Notes under the pieces: model-generated
Told to the model about the DNA's origin: nothing
The model's input: the letters and a program-made list of their open reading frames with translations, nothing else
The model's database searches: none
Program-made: the position numbers and the translations under genes
DNA from: Chitinophaga oryziterrae
Lineage (GTDB): Bacteria; Bacteroidota; Bacteroidia; Chitinophagales; Chitinophagaceae
Reading direction: 5' to 3'
DNA length: 64,000 bases
NCBI RefSeq assembly: GCF_009758125.1
Contig: NZ_WRXO01000003.1
Span: 372,001-436,000, forward strand
Shown here: piece after piece, positions 8,224 to 19,500 of the stretch
Layout of the letters: every line of letters starts with the position of its first letter
How positions within the stretch are numbered: position 1 is the first letter of the stretch

Positions 8224-9189
8224 ATGCTAAAAAAACTTGAGAGATTAGCCGCATTCATCGGAAATACCCCCCTGATGGAATTGCATAATACAGATACCCG
8301 CCTGTTTGCCAAACTGGAATACAACAATTTTTCAGGCAGCTCAAAAGACAGGGCTGCTTACAGTATCGTTTATCATGGGATCAAAACCGGACGCATTAAT
8401 GAACACTCTACTATCATTGCGTCCAGCTCCGGTAACCTCGCCATCGCAGTGGCTTCCATCTGCAAAAATCTGGGCCTGAAATTCATTCCCGTTATTGATC
8501 CCAATATTAACAGCGCATATGAATCATTGCTGAACCTTTTATCTCATAAAGTGGTAAAAGTGACGGAACGTGATCATACAGGCGGTTACCTGCTTACCCG
8601 TATTGATGTGGTGAACAAATTACACGCGACCATAGAAAATAGTTTTATAGCTGATCAGTATGGTGATCCGAATAACTATAAAGGTTATTTCGGATTAGGC
8701 AGAGAGATCGTCCGCTCCATTGAAGACCTTGATTATATTTTCGTTGCTGTTAGCTCCAGTGGCGCTATTACAGGTATATCAAGAAGTGTGAAAGCAGAAA
8801 GACCGGATATTAAGATCATCGGCGTGGATGTGGAAGGGTCCGTGATCTTTAACGCTCCTCCGGTAAAAAGATATATCTCCGGTATAGGTGCCAGCCAGGT
8901 ACCGCCGATTATTGAAAACGCACTCATCGATGATGTGGTGATCGTATCGCAGATGGATATCATCAGAGGCTGTTTTGAGTTGTTAAATGAACAGGTGATT
9001 TTTGCCGGCGCATCTTCAGGTGCCGTTTACTATGCTGCCAAAAACTATTTCAAAGACAATAAACACTCGGGTATTCCCAGTTCCCTGCTGATATTCCCGG
9101 ATAAAGGTCATACCTACCTTGATACGATCTACAATAAGAAATGGGGCGAACAACTGGAAGCTAAACTGGAATCCACAATTACTGTTTAA
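8224..9189 (+). CDS. sbnA: SbnA-like 2,3-diaminopropionate biosynthesis enzyme (PLP-dependent)
   Basis: A 321-residue fold-type II PLP enzyme of the cysteine synthase superfamily. It has the PLP lysine K41 in SGSSKDRAA and the substrate loop SSSGNLAIA (S67-A75). SbnA condenses O-phospho-L-serine with L-glutamate to give N-(1-amino-1-carboxyl-2-ethyl)-glutamate (ACEGA). The altered loop (LAIA in place of the TGIA of true cysteine synthases) and the adjacent SbnB-like gene separate it from cysteine synthase. It sits 34 bases after the intra-operon hairpin and nine bases before the next gene. Together the pair supplies L-2,3-diaminopropionate (Dap), most simply for the two modules sharing the DIWELTADD code. 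Confidence 0.85.
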   Translation: MLKKLERLAAFIGNTPLMELHNTDTRLFAKLEYNNFSGSSKDRAAYSIVYHGIKTGRINEHSTIIASSSGNLAIAVASICKNLGLKFIPVIDPNINSAYESLLNLLSHKVVKVTERDHTGGYLLTRIDVVNKLHATIENSFIADQYGDPNNYKGYFGLGREIVRSIEDLDYIFVAVSSSGAITGISRSVKAERPDIKIIGVDVEGSVIFNAPPVKRYISGIGASQVPPIIENALIDDVVIVSQMDIIRGCFELLNEQVIFAGASSGAVYYAAKNYFKDNKHSGIPSSLLIFPDKGHTYLDTIYNKKWGEQLEAKLESTITV

Positions 9190-9198
9190 TACAACAAC

Positions 9199-10167
9199 AT
9201 GTTATATCTCAATACAGATAATATTTATGAAGTCGGGATCGACTGGAATGAACTGACTAATGTTATCAGCACCGCAACAAGGGTCCTTCATAAGAATGAT
9301 TATTCCCAGCCCATCAAACCATACCTGCGTTATGGTGATCCCAAAAACAGGATCATCGCAATGCCTGCTTATGTTGGTGGCAGCGCTCCGTTATCCGGTA
9401 TAAAATGGATCGCCAGTTTTCCGGACAATATCTATCGCAACAAGTTAAGAGCACATTCAGTTACTATCCTGAATGAACATGATTCAGGTGTTCCTCTATG
9501 TGTGATCAATACCGCACTGATAAGCGGGATACGTACCGCCGCCGTTTCCGGTGTTATCGTGCAAAAATACCTGGCTACAAGAAAAAGTGAACAACAATTT
9601 ACCGTAGGGATCATTGGTTTTGGACCTATAGGCAGAATGCATCTGAAAATGATCGGTGCATTACTTGGGGACCGTCTCGATAAGGTATTGCTGTATGATA
9701 TTAACAAAGTAGATCTGGACCAGGTAGATCCTGCATATAAAGACAAAATCGTGGTATGCGATTCATGGAAAGCATGTTATACTGCTGCGGATATCTTTAT
9801 CACCTGCACAGTATCTTCCAGCCCTTATGTAGATCAGGCTCCTCCCAAAGGGTCTTTACAACTGAACGTTTCATTAAGGGACTACAAAGTGGAAATGGTC
9901 TCCTATATGGATGTTATTATAGTAGATAACTGGGAAGAGGTCTGCCGTCAGAATACAGATATCGAAAATATGCACAAAATAATGGGATTGGAGAAAAGCG
10001 ATACACTGTCTATCTCCGATGTAGTATGTGCAGAAACCCTTGATGTTAAAGAAGACGCTGTGGTAATGTTCAATCCTATGGGCATGGCCATTTTTGATAT
10101 CGCAGTAGGTGGTCACTATTACCGCGAGGCATTAAAAAGAAACATTGGTGCCGTTATGCCTGATTAA
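9199..10167 (+). CDS. sbnB: SbnB-like NAD-dependent ACEGA dehydrogenase (Dap synthesis)
   Basis: A 322-residue member of the ornithine cyclodeaminase/mu-crystallin family. A dinucleotide-binding motif GFGPIG (G140, G142, G145) begins the Rossmann domain, and the N-terminal part contains the family motif GGSAPLSGIKWIASFP. SbnB oxidises ACEGA with NAD+ to L-2,3-diaminopropionate and 2-oxoglutarate, completing the two-step route begun by the upstream SbnA-like enzyme. The pairing with that gene is what identifies the function; alone it could be read as ornithine cyclodeaminase. It is followed after 23 bases by the first NRPS gene. Confidence 0.85.
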   Translation: MLYLNTDNIYEVGIDWNELTNVISTATRVLHKNDYSQPIKPYLRYGDPKNRIIAMPAYVGGSAPLSGIKWIASFPDNIYRNKLRAHSVTILNEHDSGVPLCVINTALISGIRTAAVSGVIVQKYLATRKSEQQFTVGIIGFGPIGRMHLKMIGALLGDRLDKVLLYDINKVDLDQVDPAYKDKIVVCDSWKACYTAADIFITCTVSSSPYVDQAPPKGSLQLNVSLRDYKVEMVSYMDVIIVDNWEEVCRQNTDIENMHKIMGLEKSDTLSISDVVCAETLDVKEDAVVMFNPMGMAIFDIAVGGHYYREALKRNIGAVMPD

Positions 10168-10190
10168 GAGAAAATAATATACTATAAGTT

Positions 10191-13100
10191 ATGGCCCTGC
10201 AAATTATTCCGCTGCACCCCGCGCAGCAAGATATGTATATGGATCAGTTGATCAACCCTGAAAGTCCGCACAACAACACGGGAGGTTATACAAAATTGAC
10301 CGGACGTCTTGATAAAGAAAAATTCAGGGAGGCTGTGAACTCTGTTCCGGATGTCTTTGACTCTTTTAAACTGAGGTTCGATTTTGAGAACCCTGCTAAT
10401 CATGCCTATTTCGATGAAGACTACAGACAGTATGATTTGCCTGAACTTGATATGAGTCATGAAAGCTGGGAATCTATCGAAGCCTGGATGATGAAGCAGT
10501 TCAGTACGCCTTTCCCCGTGATGCAGATGAAAAAGGAGACGCCGCTTTATTTTCAATACCTGATCAAAGTATCTGAACAGGAACATCTGTATTTTATTAA
10601 ATGCCATCATTTATTGTCTGATGGATATGGACTGGCTGCGAAACTGCAGTATATGGCTGCAAAATATAAATCCCTCGCAGAAGGTGAAGAAGTACAGTTT
10701 AATTATGCATCCTATAAAGATGAGGCTATCATCGCATCTGCACATTACAATTCAGATGCTTATGCACAGGATGGAGCGTACTGGAAAAATAAAATATCAA
10801 AGAAGCCGGAGAGTTTATTGCAGCGAAAACATCGGCAGGGCATAGCAGATGATAAAAAAAGTGATGCACTGATACTTGAAATATCAGGAGAGGTAAGGAG
10901 TTTCCTGGAAGAACTATTGGTAAAGACCAATGCAAGCCTGCAACAATTAACGATCGCGGCCTTCATTATTTATTTTGCAAAGACTTCCGGACGCTCAGAA
11001 TTCTACTTCGGTGTGCCATTGCATAAAAGAAGAAATAAACAGTTGCGCAGAATAGCAGGTATGTTTACCGGTCTGATCCCTTTTAAAGGAATATATAAAC
11101 CCGGTACTACACTGGAAGAGCTGATAAAACAGATTTCTGCTTCACAACGGGAAGATTATCGTTATCAGAACTATCTGCTGGGAGATCTGATCAGGCATCT
11201 GAAGGTTAATTCAACAGAAGATTACCTGCTGGAAATAATAGTAAATAATGCAACACTTAATTTTGAACTTGATTTCGGGGAAGGACTGGAAGGTATTTCC
11301 AGTGGCGTGCCTAACGGGTATCTCCCTTATCCGCTGGAATTGATATGGTATGATTACGGTAAGCAACAACCCCTGCAGTTAAGAGTAGATTTTCAGTTGC
11401 AATATTTTACAAAGAACGAGGTCAGCTTACTGACACAAAGAGTGCTGCATATCCTGCAACAATTTCCTGATGCATTGAACGGAGCCGTTGAAAATATTGA
11501 TATCATTCCGGCTGAAGAACGGGCCGTGTTGTCCGCATTCGGCACAGCCGCGACTATGCCAATACCAGCTGGTGCATCCCTGGTAAACCTGTTTGCAGAG
11601 CAGGCGGCCCGCAGGCCGGATGCGATAGCAGCCGTGTTTGAGGGTAAGCAGTTAACTTACCGGACTTTGGACGAGCGTTCCAGTCAGCTGGCACATTACC
11701 TGCAAAATATGGGTGTAAAAGCTGATAAGCTGGTGCCCGTTTGTATAGAGCGGTCAATGGATATGCTGATCTGCATACTGGGCATCATGAAAGCGGGTGG
11801 TGCTTATGTCCCCATAGATCCGGAATATCCGCAGGAAAGAATAAAATATATACTGGAAGATACCGGTGCATATGTAGTTGTGAGCAGCAGCTATAGCAGG
11901 AAAAGAATACCACAGGACGTTCCTGTCCGCATCGTTACGCTGGATGCTATTCCCGATATGATTGGAAAAGAATCTGCCGGGCCACTGGACACTGTGCCGT
12001 CTCCCAATGACCTGGCATATGTTATCTATACTTCCGGATCTACCGGCATGCCGAAAGGCGTTATGGTGGAACATAGGGGAATGCTGAATCATTTACTGGC
12101 CAAAGTAAATGATCTGCAATTGAATGAAGCATCCGTCATTGCTTACACAGCTTCCTATACATTCGATATTTCCGTATGGCAGATGTTTGCAGCACTGCTG
12201 TGTGGTGGTACGACCATTGTTTATCCTGACCATCTTATTTTTAATCCCGCCGCATTAATAAAATCCGTTGATCAGCAAAAGGTAACGATCCTGGAACTGG
12301 TGCCTTCCTATCTGGCGGCCGTACTCCGGGAAAACACCGGTGCGATCCTGAATAACCTCGATTATCTGCTGGTGACGGGAGAAGCAGTGAGCCAGCCGGT
12401 ATTGGCACAATGGTTTAGCCAGACTACCATCCCGGTAGTAAATGCATATGGCCCTACTGAAGCATCGGACGATATTTGTCATTACTTCATGTATAACACT
12501 CCCGAACAGACAAACATCCCGTTAGGTACTCCCATACAAAATCTCCGTATATATATACTGAACGAATCACTGGAAATACTACCACTGGGTGTGGTAGGAG
12601 AGATATGTGTGTCCGGTGTGGGCGTTGCCCGTGGTTATCTGAACCGCCCGGAACAGACAGCTGCGAAGTTCATCACCGATCCTTTTACTAAAGACAGGAT
12701 GTACCGTACCGGTGATCTGGGCCGCTGGCTGCCGGATGGTACGATTGAATACCTGGGCCGTATAGATGACCAGGTAAAAATCCGTGGTTACCGGATAGAA
12801 CTGGGTGAAATAGAAACCATGCTGCTTAAATCTCCATTCGTGAGTCAGGCAGTTGTAGTAGTGAAAGCAGGCGGACTAACAGGCTACATCGTACCCGATG
12901 GCACTTTTGATAAAGAAGGGATATTGAACTGGCTGAATGAGAAACTACCCGGGTATATGATACCGGCACTTCTTATAGAAGTCGACAGCCTGCCACTGAC
13001 GGCCAACGGGAAAATAGATAAGAACGCACTGCCCGATCCTGATGCGGGACCCTTACTGGTGGACCAGTACGTAGCCCCCGGTAATGAAATAGAAAGTCAG

Positions 13101-13352
13101 ATAGCCGCCATTTGCGGGGACCTGCTCAAAACAGAAAGAATAGGTATCTATGACAACCTGCAGGAACTGGGCATGCATTCACTGCTGATGATGAGAGAAG
13201 CAACTTTGTTGCAGGAAACATTTGGCATCCAGATATCCGTCAGAACACTTTTTCAATTGACTTCCATAGCATCGCTCGCAAACTATATCACATTACATCA
13301 ACGTGCATCCATGCCCCAGCCTGCAAAGAAAAGCAGGAGAATAATCTTGTAA
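10191..13352 (+). CDS. NRPS 1: starter-type C - A (diamino acid, Dap?) - T
   Basis: A 1053-residue single-module synthetase and the likely initiation protein. The C domain (about 1-420) begins IIPLHPAQQDMYMDQL, unlike every other C domain here, and has the active motif HHLLSDG (H139-G145). It has no N-terminal docking domain, which fits a starter C domain joining an acyl group to residue 1. The A domain (about 450-945) has YTSGSTGMPKG at 613-623. Its code reads D I W E L T A D D; the acidic residues suggest a basic diamino acid, and the neighbouring Dap genes point to Dap. The T domain carries the phosphopantetheine serine S997 in an unusual LGMHSLL (normally LGGHSLL). No fatty-acyl ligase is present in the window. 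The C-terminus ends KKSRRIIL, a possible docking tail. Confidence 0.88.
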   Translation: MALQIIPLHPAQQDMYMDQLINPESPHNNTGGYTKLTGRLDKEKFREAVNSVPDVFDSFKLRFDFENPANHAYFDEDYRQYDLPELDMSHESWESIEAWMMKQFSTPFPVMQMKKETPLYFQYLIKVSEQEHLYFIKCHHLLSDGYGLAAKLQYMAAKYKSLAEGEEVQFNYASYKDEAIIASAHYNSDAYAQDGAYWKNKISKKPESLLQRKHRQGIADDKKSDALILEISGEVRSFLEELLVKTNASLQQLTIAAFIIYFAKTSGRSEFYFGVPLHKRRNKQLRRIAGMFTGLIPFKGIYKPGTTLEELIKQISASQREDYRYQNYLLGDLIRHLKVNSTEDYLLEIIVNNATLNFELDFGEGLEGISSGVPNGYLPYPLELIWYDYGKQQPLQLRVDFQLQYFTKNEVSLLTQRVLHILQQFPDALNGAVENIDIIPAEERAVLSAFGTAATMPIPAGASLVNLFAEQAARRPDAIAAVFEGKQLTYRTLDERSSQLAHYLQNMGVKADKLVPVCIERSMDMLICILGIMKAGGAYVPIDPEYPQERIKYILEDTGAYVVVSSSYSRKRIPQDVPVRIVTLDAIPDMIGKESAGPLDTVPSPNDLAYVIYTSGSTGMPKGVMVEHRGMLNHLLAKVNDLQLNEASVIAYTASYTFDISVWQMFAALLCGGTTIVYPDHLIFNPAALIKSVDQQKVTILELVPSYLAAVLRENTGAILNNLDYLLVTGEAVSQPVLAQWFSQTTIPVVNAYGPTEASDDICHYFMYNTPEQTNIPLGTPIQNLRIYILNESLEILPLGVVGEICVSGVGVARGYLNRPEQTAAKFITDPFTKDRMYRTGDLGRWLPDGTIEYLGRIDDQVKIRGYRIELGEIETMLLKSPFVSQAVVVVKAGGLTGYIVPDGTFDKEGILNWLNEKLPGYMIPALLIEVDSLPLTANGKIDKNALPDPDAGPLLVDQYVAPGNEIESQIAAICGDLLKTERIGIYDNLQELGMHSLLMMREATLLQETFGIQISVRTLFQLTSIASLANYITLHQRASMPQPAKKSRRIIL

Positions 13353-13379
13353 CCCTATTTTATACTTAAATCTTTGAAC

Positions 13380-13575
13380 ATGTCTGGTTTTAATCTTAGT
13401 GATGTTGTAGTATTATTACAACAGGCCAATGAAAGTGGTGTCACCATATCTTTTGACGATAATGAACTGCTTTTGGATATACACGAAGACAGGGAGATTG
13501 ATGAATTGTTTTTGACCCGGTTAAAAGAGAACAAGACCCATCTCATCGAATATTTTAAAAAATATAAACCTCAGG
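13380..13575 (+). other. TubC-type N-terminal docking domain of NRPS 2
   Basis: MSGFNLSDVVVLLQQANESG followed by ISFDDNELLLDI has the alpha-beta-beta pattern of TubC (beta-hairpin) docking domains that grip the C-terminal tail of the upstream synthetase. It closely resembles the start of NRPS 4 and less so that of NRPS 3. Confidence 0.75.
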
Positions 13576-16500
13576 AACAGGAAATAATATTTACTGATAA
13601 AATAACCGCTGCAGACCGCAATGGTAATGAACGTATCCCCTTATCCTTCAGCCAGGAACGGCTATGGTTCATTGATCAGTTACAGGGGAGTGTACAGTAC
13701 CATATGCGGGGAGCCTTCAGACTTACAGGAGCACTGGATATCCCTGCACTGGAACGTACTTTCCGTACAATTGTAAACCGACATGAAATACTGCGTACTG
13801 TTATATCACAAGAAGATGGCCTGGCATACCAGTATGTGCAGGAACCGGATAAATGGCAGATAGGTGCTACCAACTTTGAAAAGCATAAAAATGATCTGCA
13901 TACTTATATCACTACATTATTTAACATCCCTTTCGATCTCTCACAGGATCATATGATCCGTGCTCACCTGATCAGACTTGCTGATGATGAACATATGCTG
14001 GTCATCGTCATTCATCATATAGCCGCAGATGGATGGTCATTGTCCATATTGTTAAATGAGCTGGTGGAAATATACAACAGGCAATCTACAGATACACTGG
14101 CCCCGCTGGAAGTACAGTACGCTGATTATGCCCGCTGGCAGCGGAAATATCTGAGTGGCGCTGTGCTGGAAAAAAAGCTGGCCTACTGGAAGAAGAAATT
14201 GCAGGGCACCACATTACTGGAACTGCCTTCTGATGTGGAACGCCCGCTGGTGAAAAGCACGCGGGGGGCCATGATCACATTTACTATTAATAAAGAACTG
14301 ACAGAGCGGTTACGGTCATTGTCGCATCAGCAGGACGTTACCTTATATATCACATTACTGGCAGCATTCAAGGTGTTACTACACCGTTACAGTGGCACAG
14401 ATGATATCTGTGTGGGAGGCGCTATTGCCGGCAGGATGCAGACAGAAATTGAAAAACTGATCGGGTTCTTTGTCAATACACTGGCGCTGCGCAGTGACCT
14501 GAGCGGCAACCCTTCTTTTACGACGTTCCTGCAACAGGTAAAGAATACCATGTTCGATGCGTACGAATACCAGGAGGCCCCTTTTGAAAAAGTTGTGGAG
14601 ATGATGGAAGGGGAACGTGATATCAGCAAGAACCCGCTCTTCCAGGTGATATTCGTATTGCAGAATACTCCTGAGATGCCTGCCTGGCGGCTTGGAGAAG
14701 CAACGATCGTACGTGAGCCGGTGAAACATATCACCAGCCTGTTCGATCAGTTCTGGTCACTCGAAGAAAATGCAGACGGGATAAAAGTGGAACTGGAATA
14801 CAGTGTAGACGTGTTTGGAGAGGCTGCGATGCAGCGTATGACCGGCCACTTCCTTCGCTTACTGGAGGATGTGGTAAAATCACCGGCAAAACCTATATGC
14901 GAATTAAATATACTGAGCAGGGAAGAAGAAACGCTGCTGTTAAGGACATTTAACGATAATGCTGTTCCCTATCCGGCAGATAAAACGATCACCTTATTGT
15001 TTGAAGAGCAGGCAAGACGTACCCCGGATGCCATTGCGTTGTCATTTGGGGCGCAACAGCTCACTTATAAGACATTGGATGAACAATCTAACAGGTTGGC
15101 CCATTACCTCAAAAATAAGGGCGTAAAAGAAGAAAACTTCGTACCCCTGTTCCTGGACCGCTCTCCGGAGCTGATCATCGCCATCCTTGGTATTCTGAAG
15201 GCCGGAGGTGTATATGTGCCCATAGATACAGAATACCCGAAAGACCGTATCGCCTATATGCTGGCAGATACCGGCTGTACACTGGCGATCACTGTCAGCG
15301 AACATGTATCATCACTGAACAGTGATATTGCACTGGTACTGATGGACCAGGAGCCGCTGGCCGCAATGCCTGCTACCGCTGTTAAAAGCAGGGTTACTCC
15401 GGATGCAATGGCCTATGTGATTTATACTTCCGGATCAACAGGAAGGCCCAAAGGTACGATGGTGACCCACCGGAATGTTGTGAGCCTGGCTACAGGCGGG
15501 AACTTCGTTCCTTTGGGTAAGGACGATGTATTATTGTCTACCGGGTCTCCTTCTTTTGATGCGACTACCATTGAATACTGGGGCATGCTGCTGAACGGCG
15601 GGCAACTGGTGCTTTGTCCCCAGAATAATCTACTGGACAATGCCTTACTCAAACAGGAAATACATAACAGGAACATCACTAAAATGTGGTTTACTGCCAG
15701 CTGGTTCAACCAACTGGTAGATGATGATATAAAAATATTTGAAGGACTGTCTGCTGTGATGGCAGGCGGTGAAAAGTTATCTGAGGACCATATCCGGAAA
15801 TTCCGGAAAACATGGCCGGGGATCACTGTTATCAATGGCTACGGACCTACTGAGAACACTACTTTCTCCCTTACTTACCCCATCAGCGATATTGGCAAGA
15901 CCATCCCGATCGGACGTCCGCTGGGCAATCGCAGCGCTTATGTGCTGGATGCGCTGCTGCAACCGGTACCAGTGGGTATTGCGGGAGAATTGTATGTGGG
16001 CGGGGCGGGAGTGTCCCGTGGTTACCTGAACCAGCCGGAACTGACGGCAGAGAAGTTTATCCCCGATCCTTACTCACCAGGGGCTAAGCTATACAGGACA
16101 GGCGACAAAGCCCGCTGGTTACCCGATGGTAATGTGGAATACCTGGGCCGTATAGATGACCAGGTAAAGATCCGTGGTTTCCGTATTGAACCGGGAGAGA
16201 TAGAACGTACCCTGAATAACCTGGACGAAGTGGCTGCGAGTGCCGTAGTGGTGAAACAATTGGCGTCCACAGAAAAAAGACTGGTCAGCTATTACGTGCC
16301 CGACCAGAAAGCGATACGTACAAAAGAAGCGGTCCTTTACCTGCAACAGGTGGAAACCTGGAAAGAGTTGTACGAAACAGCCTACAGTAAAGCCGACGAA
16401 ATCACCGACCTGGACGAAGAATTCAATATTACAGGCTGGAACGATAGTTTCACTGGTGAAGCCATTCCGGCAGAACTGATGGGCAAATGGCTGGATGATA

Positions 16501-19500
16501 TTACCCGCGTCATATTATCCGTATCACCCAAAAATGTATTGGAGATCGGAAGTGGTACAGGATTGATCTATTATCAGCTGGTGGGGCATATACAAAAATA
16601 TACCGGTACGGATTTCTCCCGTGTGTCAATGGCTCAGATGCGGCGTCGTATAGACAAAGCAGAACGTAATTACCCGGATACCATCCTGAAATTATGTGCT
16701 GCACATGAAGTAACACTCAGCGAAGATGAAGTGATAGATACCATTGTACTGAATTCCATCGTGCAATATTTTCCGGGAGAACAATACATGACAGATGTAT
16801 TGTTAAAGTGCATCCCGTTACTGAAAGGGGAGGGACAGATCATTATCGGAGACGTGAGGGACCTGCGCCTGTTACCTTCTTTCAAACGCCGTCTGCAACT
16901 GAATAAATTGCAGGACAGAACAGGGATTAAGGAATTCACATGGCAGGTTGAACAAGAGGTCCTGAAAGAAGAAGAACTTTGTTTCTCCCCCGCATACTTT
17001 TATCAGCTGGCATCGCTTTGCCCTGATATCACACATATAGATATACAATGGAAACAGGGTGATTACAGCAATGAACTCACTTTATACCGGTATACCGTAG
17101 TGATCCATGTAGGGAAACAGAAAAAACTGCTGCAACCCGACTGGCAGCCATGGGAGCTGCTGGAAGATAAAAGCGGTATCCTGCTGCAATTAGTGGAAGG
17201 CCACGATACCATTGCCTTAAAAGATGTGCCGAATCCAAGGTTATGGAAGGAAAGATTACTCGATCAGGCACTACGCAGCAAGTCTGTCAATAATGTACGC
17301 GACATCGCTGCTTATATCAGTACTCCTGATGAAAATACAGCCTTTGTAAATGATATACTTGCTGTTGCCATCGCAAAAGGTTATCACTACCGTCTGCTGC
17401 TGGATGAAGACCCGTTAAAGATCAATCTTCTGCTCGAACGTACGCCGTTTAATGGGTTTGTAGAACAGGTGTATGGTAATTTTACGGGCACCGTTAAAAC
17501 CAGTATTCCCTTATTCCCTGATATCTGCGCACTATTGCAGAAAGATATCCGACAGGCTTTATCCGAACGCCTGCCTGAATATATGATACCGGCAGACTTT
17601 GTTGCCCTGCAGTACCTGCCGTTAACCGCAAATGGTAAAACCGACCGTAAGTTTTTAAGTGAACGGGATGATATGCTGCGTAAGAGCAGGATTAATTACC
17701 AGGCACCGGTAACAACTACCGAACGGCAGGTGGCCATCATCTGGCAGGAATTGCTGGGAGTGGAAGGGGTAGGTGTGCGCGATAACTTTTTTGAATCAGG
17801 AGGACATTCCTTACTGGCTACCCGTGTAGTATCAGCTATCCGTAAAACAATGAATGCGGAACTGACCGTCAGGGATTTCTTTATCTATCCTACAATTGCA
17901 TTACTGTCTGCATATCTGGACCAGCAAGGGAAAAACAATGTATTGCCGCCGGTCGTTACAGGTCTGCGACCTGAATATATTCCGCTGTCGTTCAGCCAGG
18001 AACGTCTTTGGTTCATCGATGAACTGGAAGGTACACTGGCCTATCATATGCCCCTGGCATTGAGGATAAAAGGTGCATTGAATATTTATGCGCTGGAAAA
18101 TGCTTTGCGGCAAATCGTTAATCGTCATGAAGTGCTGCGCACTGTTATCCGGGAGAAAAACGGAGCGGCTTATCAGTTAGTACAGGAAAAAGACAAGTGG
18201 CATCTGCATAAAGAAACCACAGCAGATATACTTTCGCTCATCAATACTCCTTTTGATCTGTCCAAAGATCATATGTTACGCGCACATCTGCTGGAAGTTG
18301 CTGCGGATGAAAATATACTGGTTGTTGTTATGCATCATATTGCTTCCGACGGCTGGTCAGTGTCCATCGTAGTAAAAGAACTGGTAGAATTGTACAAAGC
18401 AGGTCAGCTAGAGCTACCGGTTCCTGAGATACAATATGCAGATTATGCGGTGTGGCAACGTGCATATTTAACACCAGACGTATTAAAAGAAAAACTACAA
18501 TACTGGAAGAATAAATTACAGGGAGTAATACCCTTAAACCTGCCCACAGATCATGTGCGGCCGGCTGTTCAGAGCAGACGTGGTAACCTTGTATCTTTCC
18601 ATGTTGATAAAATATTAACAGAGCAGGTAAGGCAGCTCAGCCGGCAGGAAGGTGTTACGATGTTCATGACATTACTGACCGCTTTCAAAGTATTATTACA
18701 CCGCTATAGTGGTCAGGAAGACATTTGTGTGGGTACGCCTATTGCAGGAAGAATGCAGCAGGAAGTAGAAGGACTGATCGGATTTTTTGTAAATACACTG
18801 GCTTTACGCAGCAACCTGGGTAATAATCCTTCATTTACCACCTTACTGCAACAGGTAAAGGAAACCACATTAGGCGCCTATGAACACCAGGAAGTGCCCT
18901 TTGAGAAAATTGTAGATGAAGTGGCGACCAGCAGGGACCTTAGTCGTAGCCCCCTGTTCCAGGTAGTGTTCGGATTACAGAATACACCAGACATACCAGC
19001 CTTTGACCTCGGCGATGTTACCCTGTCAGAAGAAAAAATAACACATACCACCGCCCAGTTTGATATGAGCTTTTCCCTGTTGGAAAGTGCGAATGGACTG
19101 GATGTAAACGTGGAGTATTGTAAGGACCTGTTTGAAGAACGAACGATCATCCGTTTATGGTCCCATTTTGAGCAGTTGCTTCGTAATGTTGTGTTATCGC
19201 CCGAAAGCAGGATAGGTATATTGCCTATGCTTTCACAGGATGAACACAACCAGTTACTGACTGTCTTCAACGCTGCCACCGTAGGTTACCCTACAGATAA
19301 AACCATTGTAGACCTGTTTACGACACAGGCAGCACGTACGCCTGATGCAATAGCAGTTGTACTCGGGGATATCTCTTTCACTTATAAAATGCTGGACGAA
19401 CGTTCCAGCCAGTTGGGACATTATCTGAGAAGTAAAGGTGTAAAAGAAGATACGCTGGTCCCTATCTGTATTGAAAGATCTCTGGACATGATTATTGGTA

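Noticed and set aside
8224..10167. Cysteine synthase plus ornithine cyclodeaminase, or part of a staphyloferrin B cluster
   Set aside because: The adjacent pair is the SbnA/SbnB signature for Dap, and no NIS siderophore synthetase genes are present; NRPS genes follow instead.
13374..13379. TTG start for NRPS 2
   Set aside because: ATG at 13380 gives MSGFNLSDVV, parallel to MSDFNLIDIV at the NRPS 4 start.
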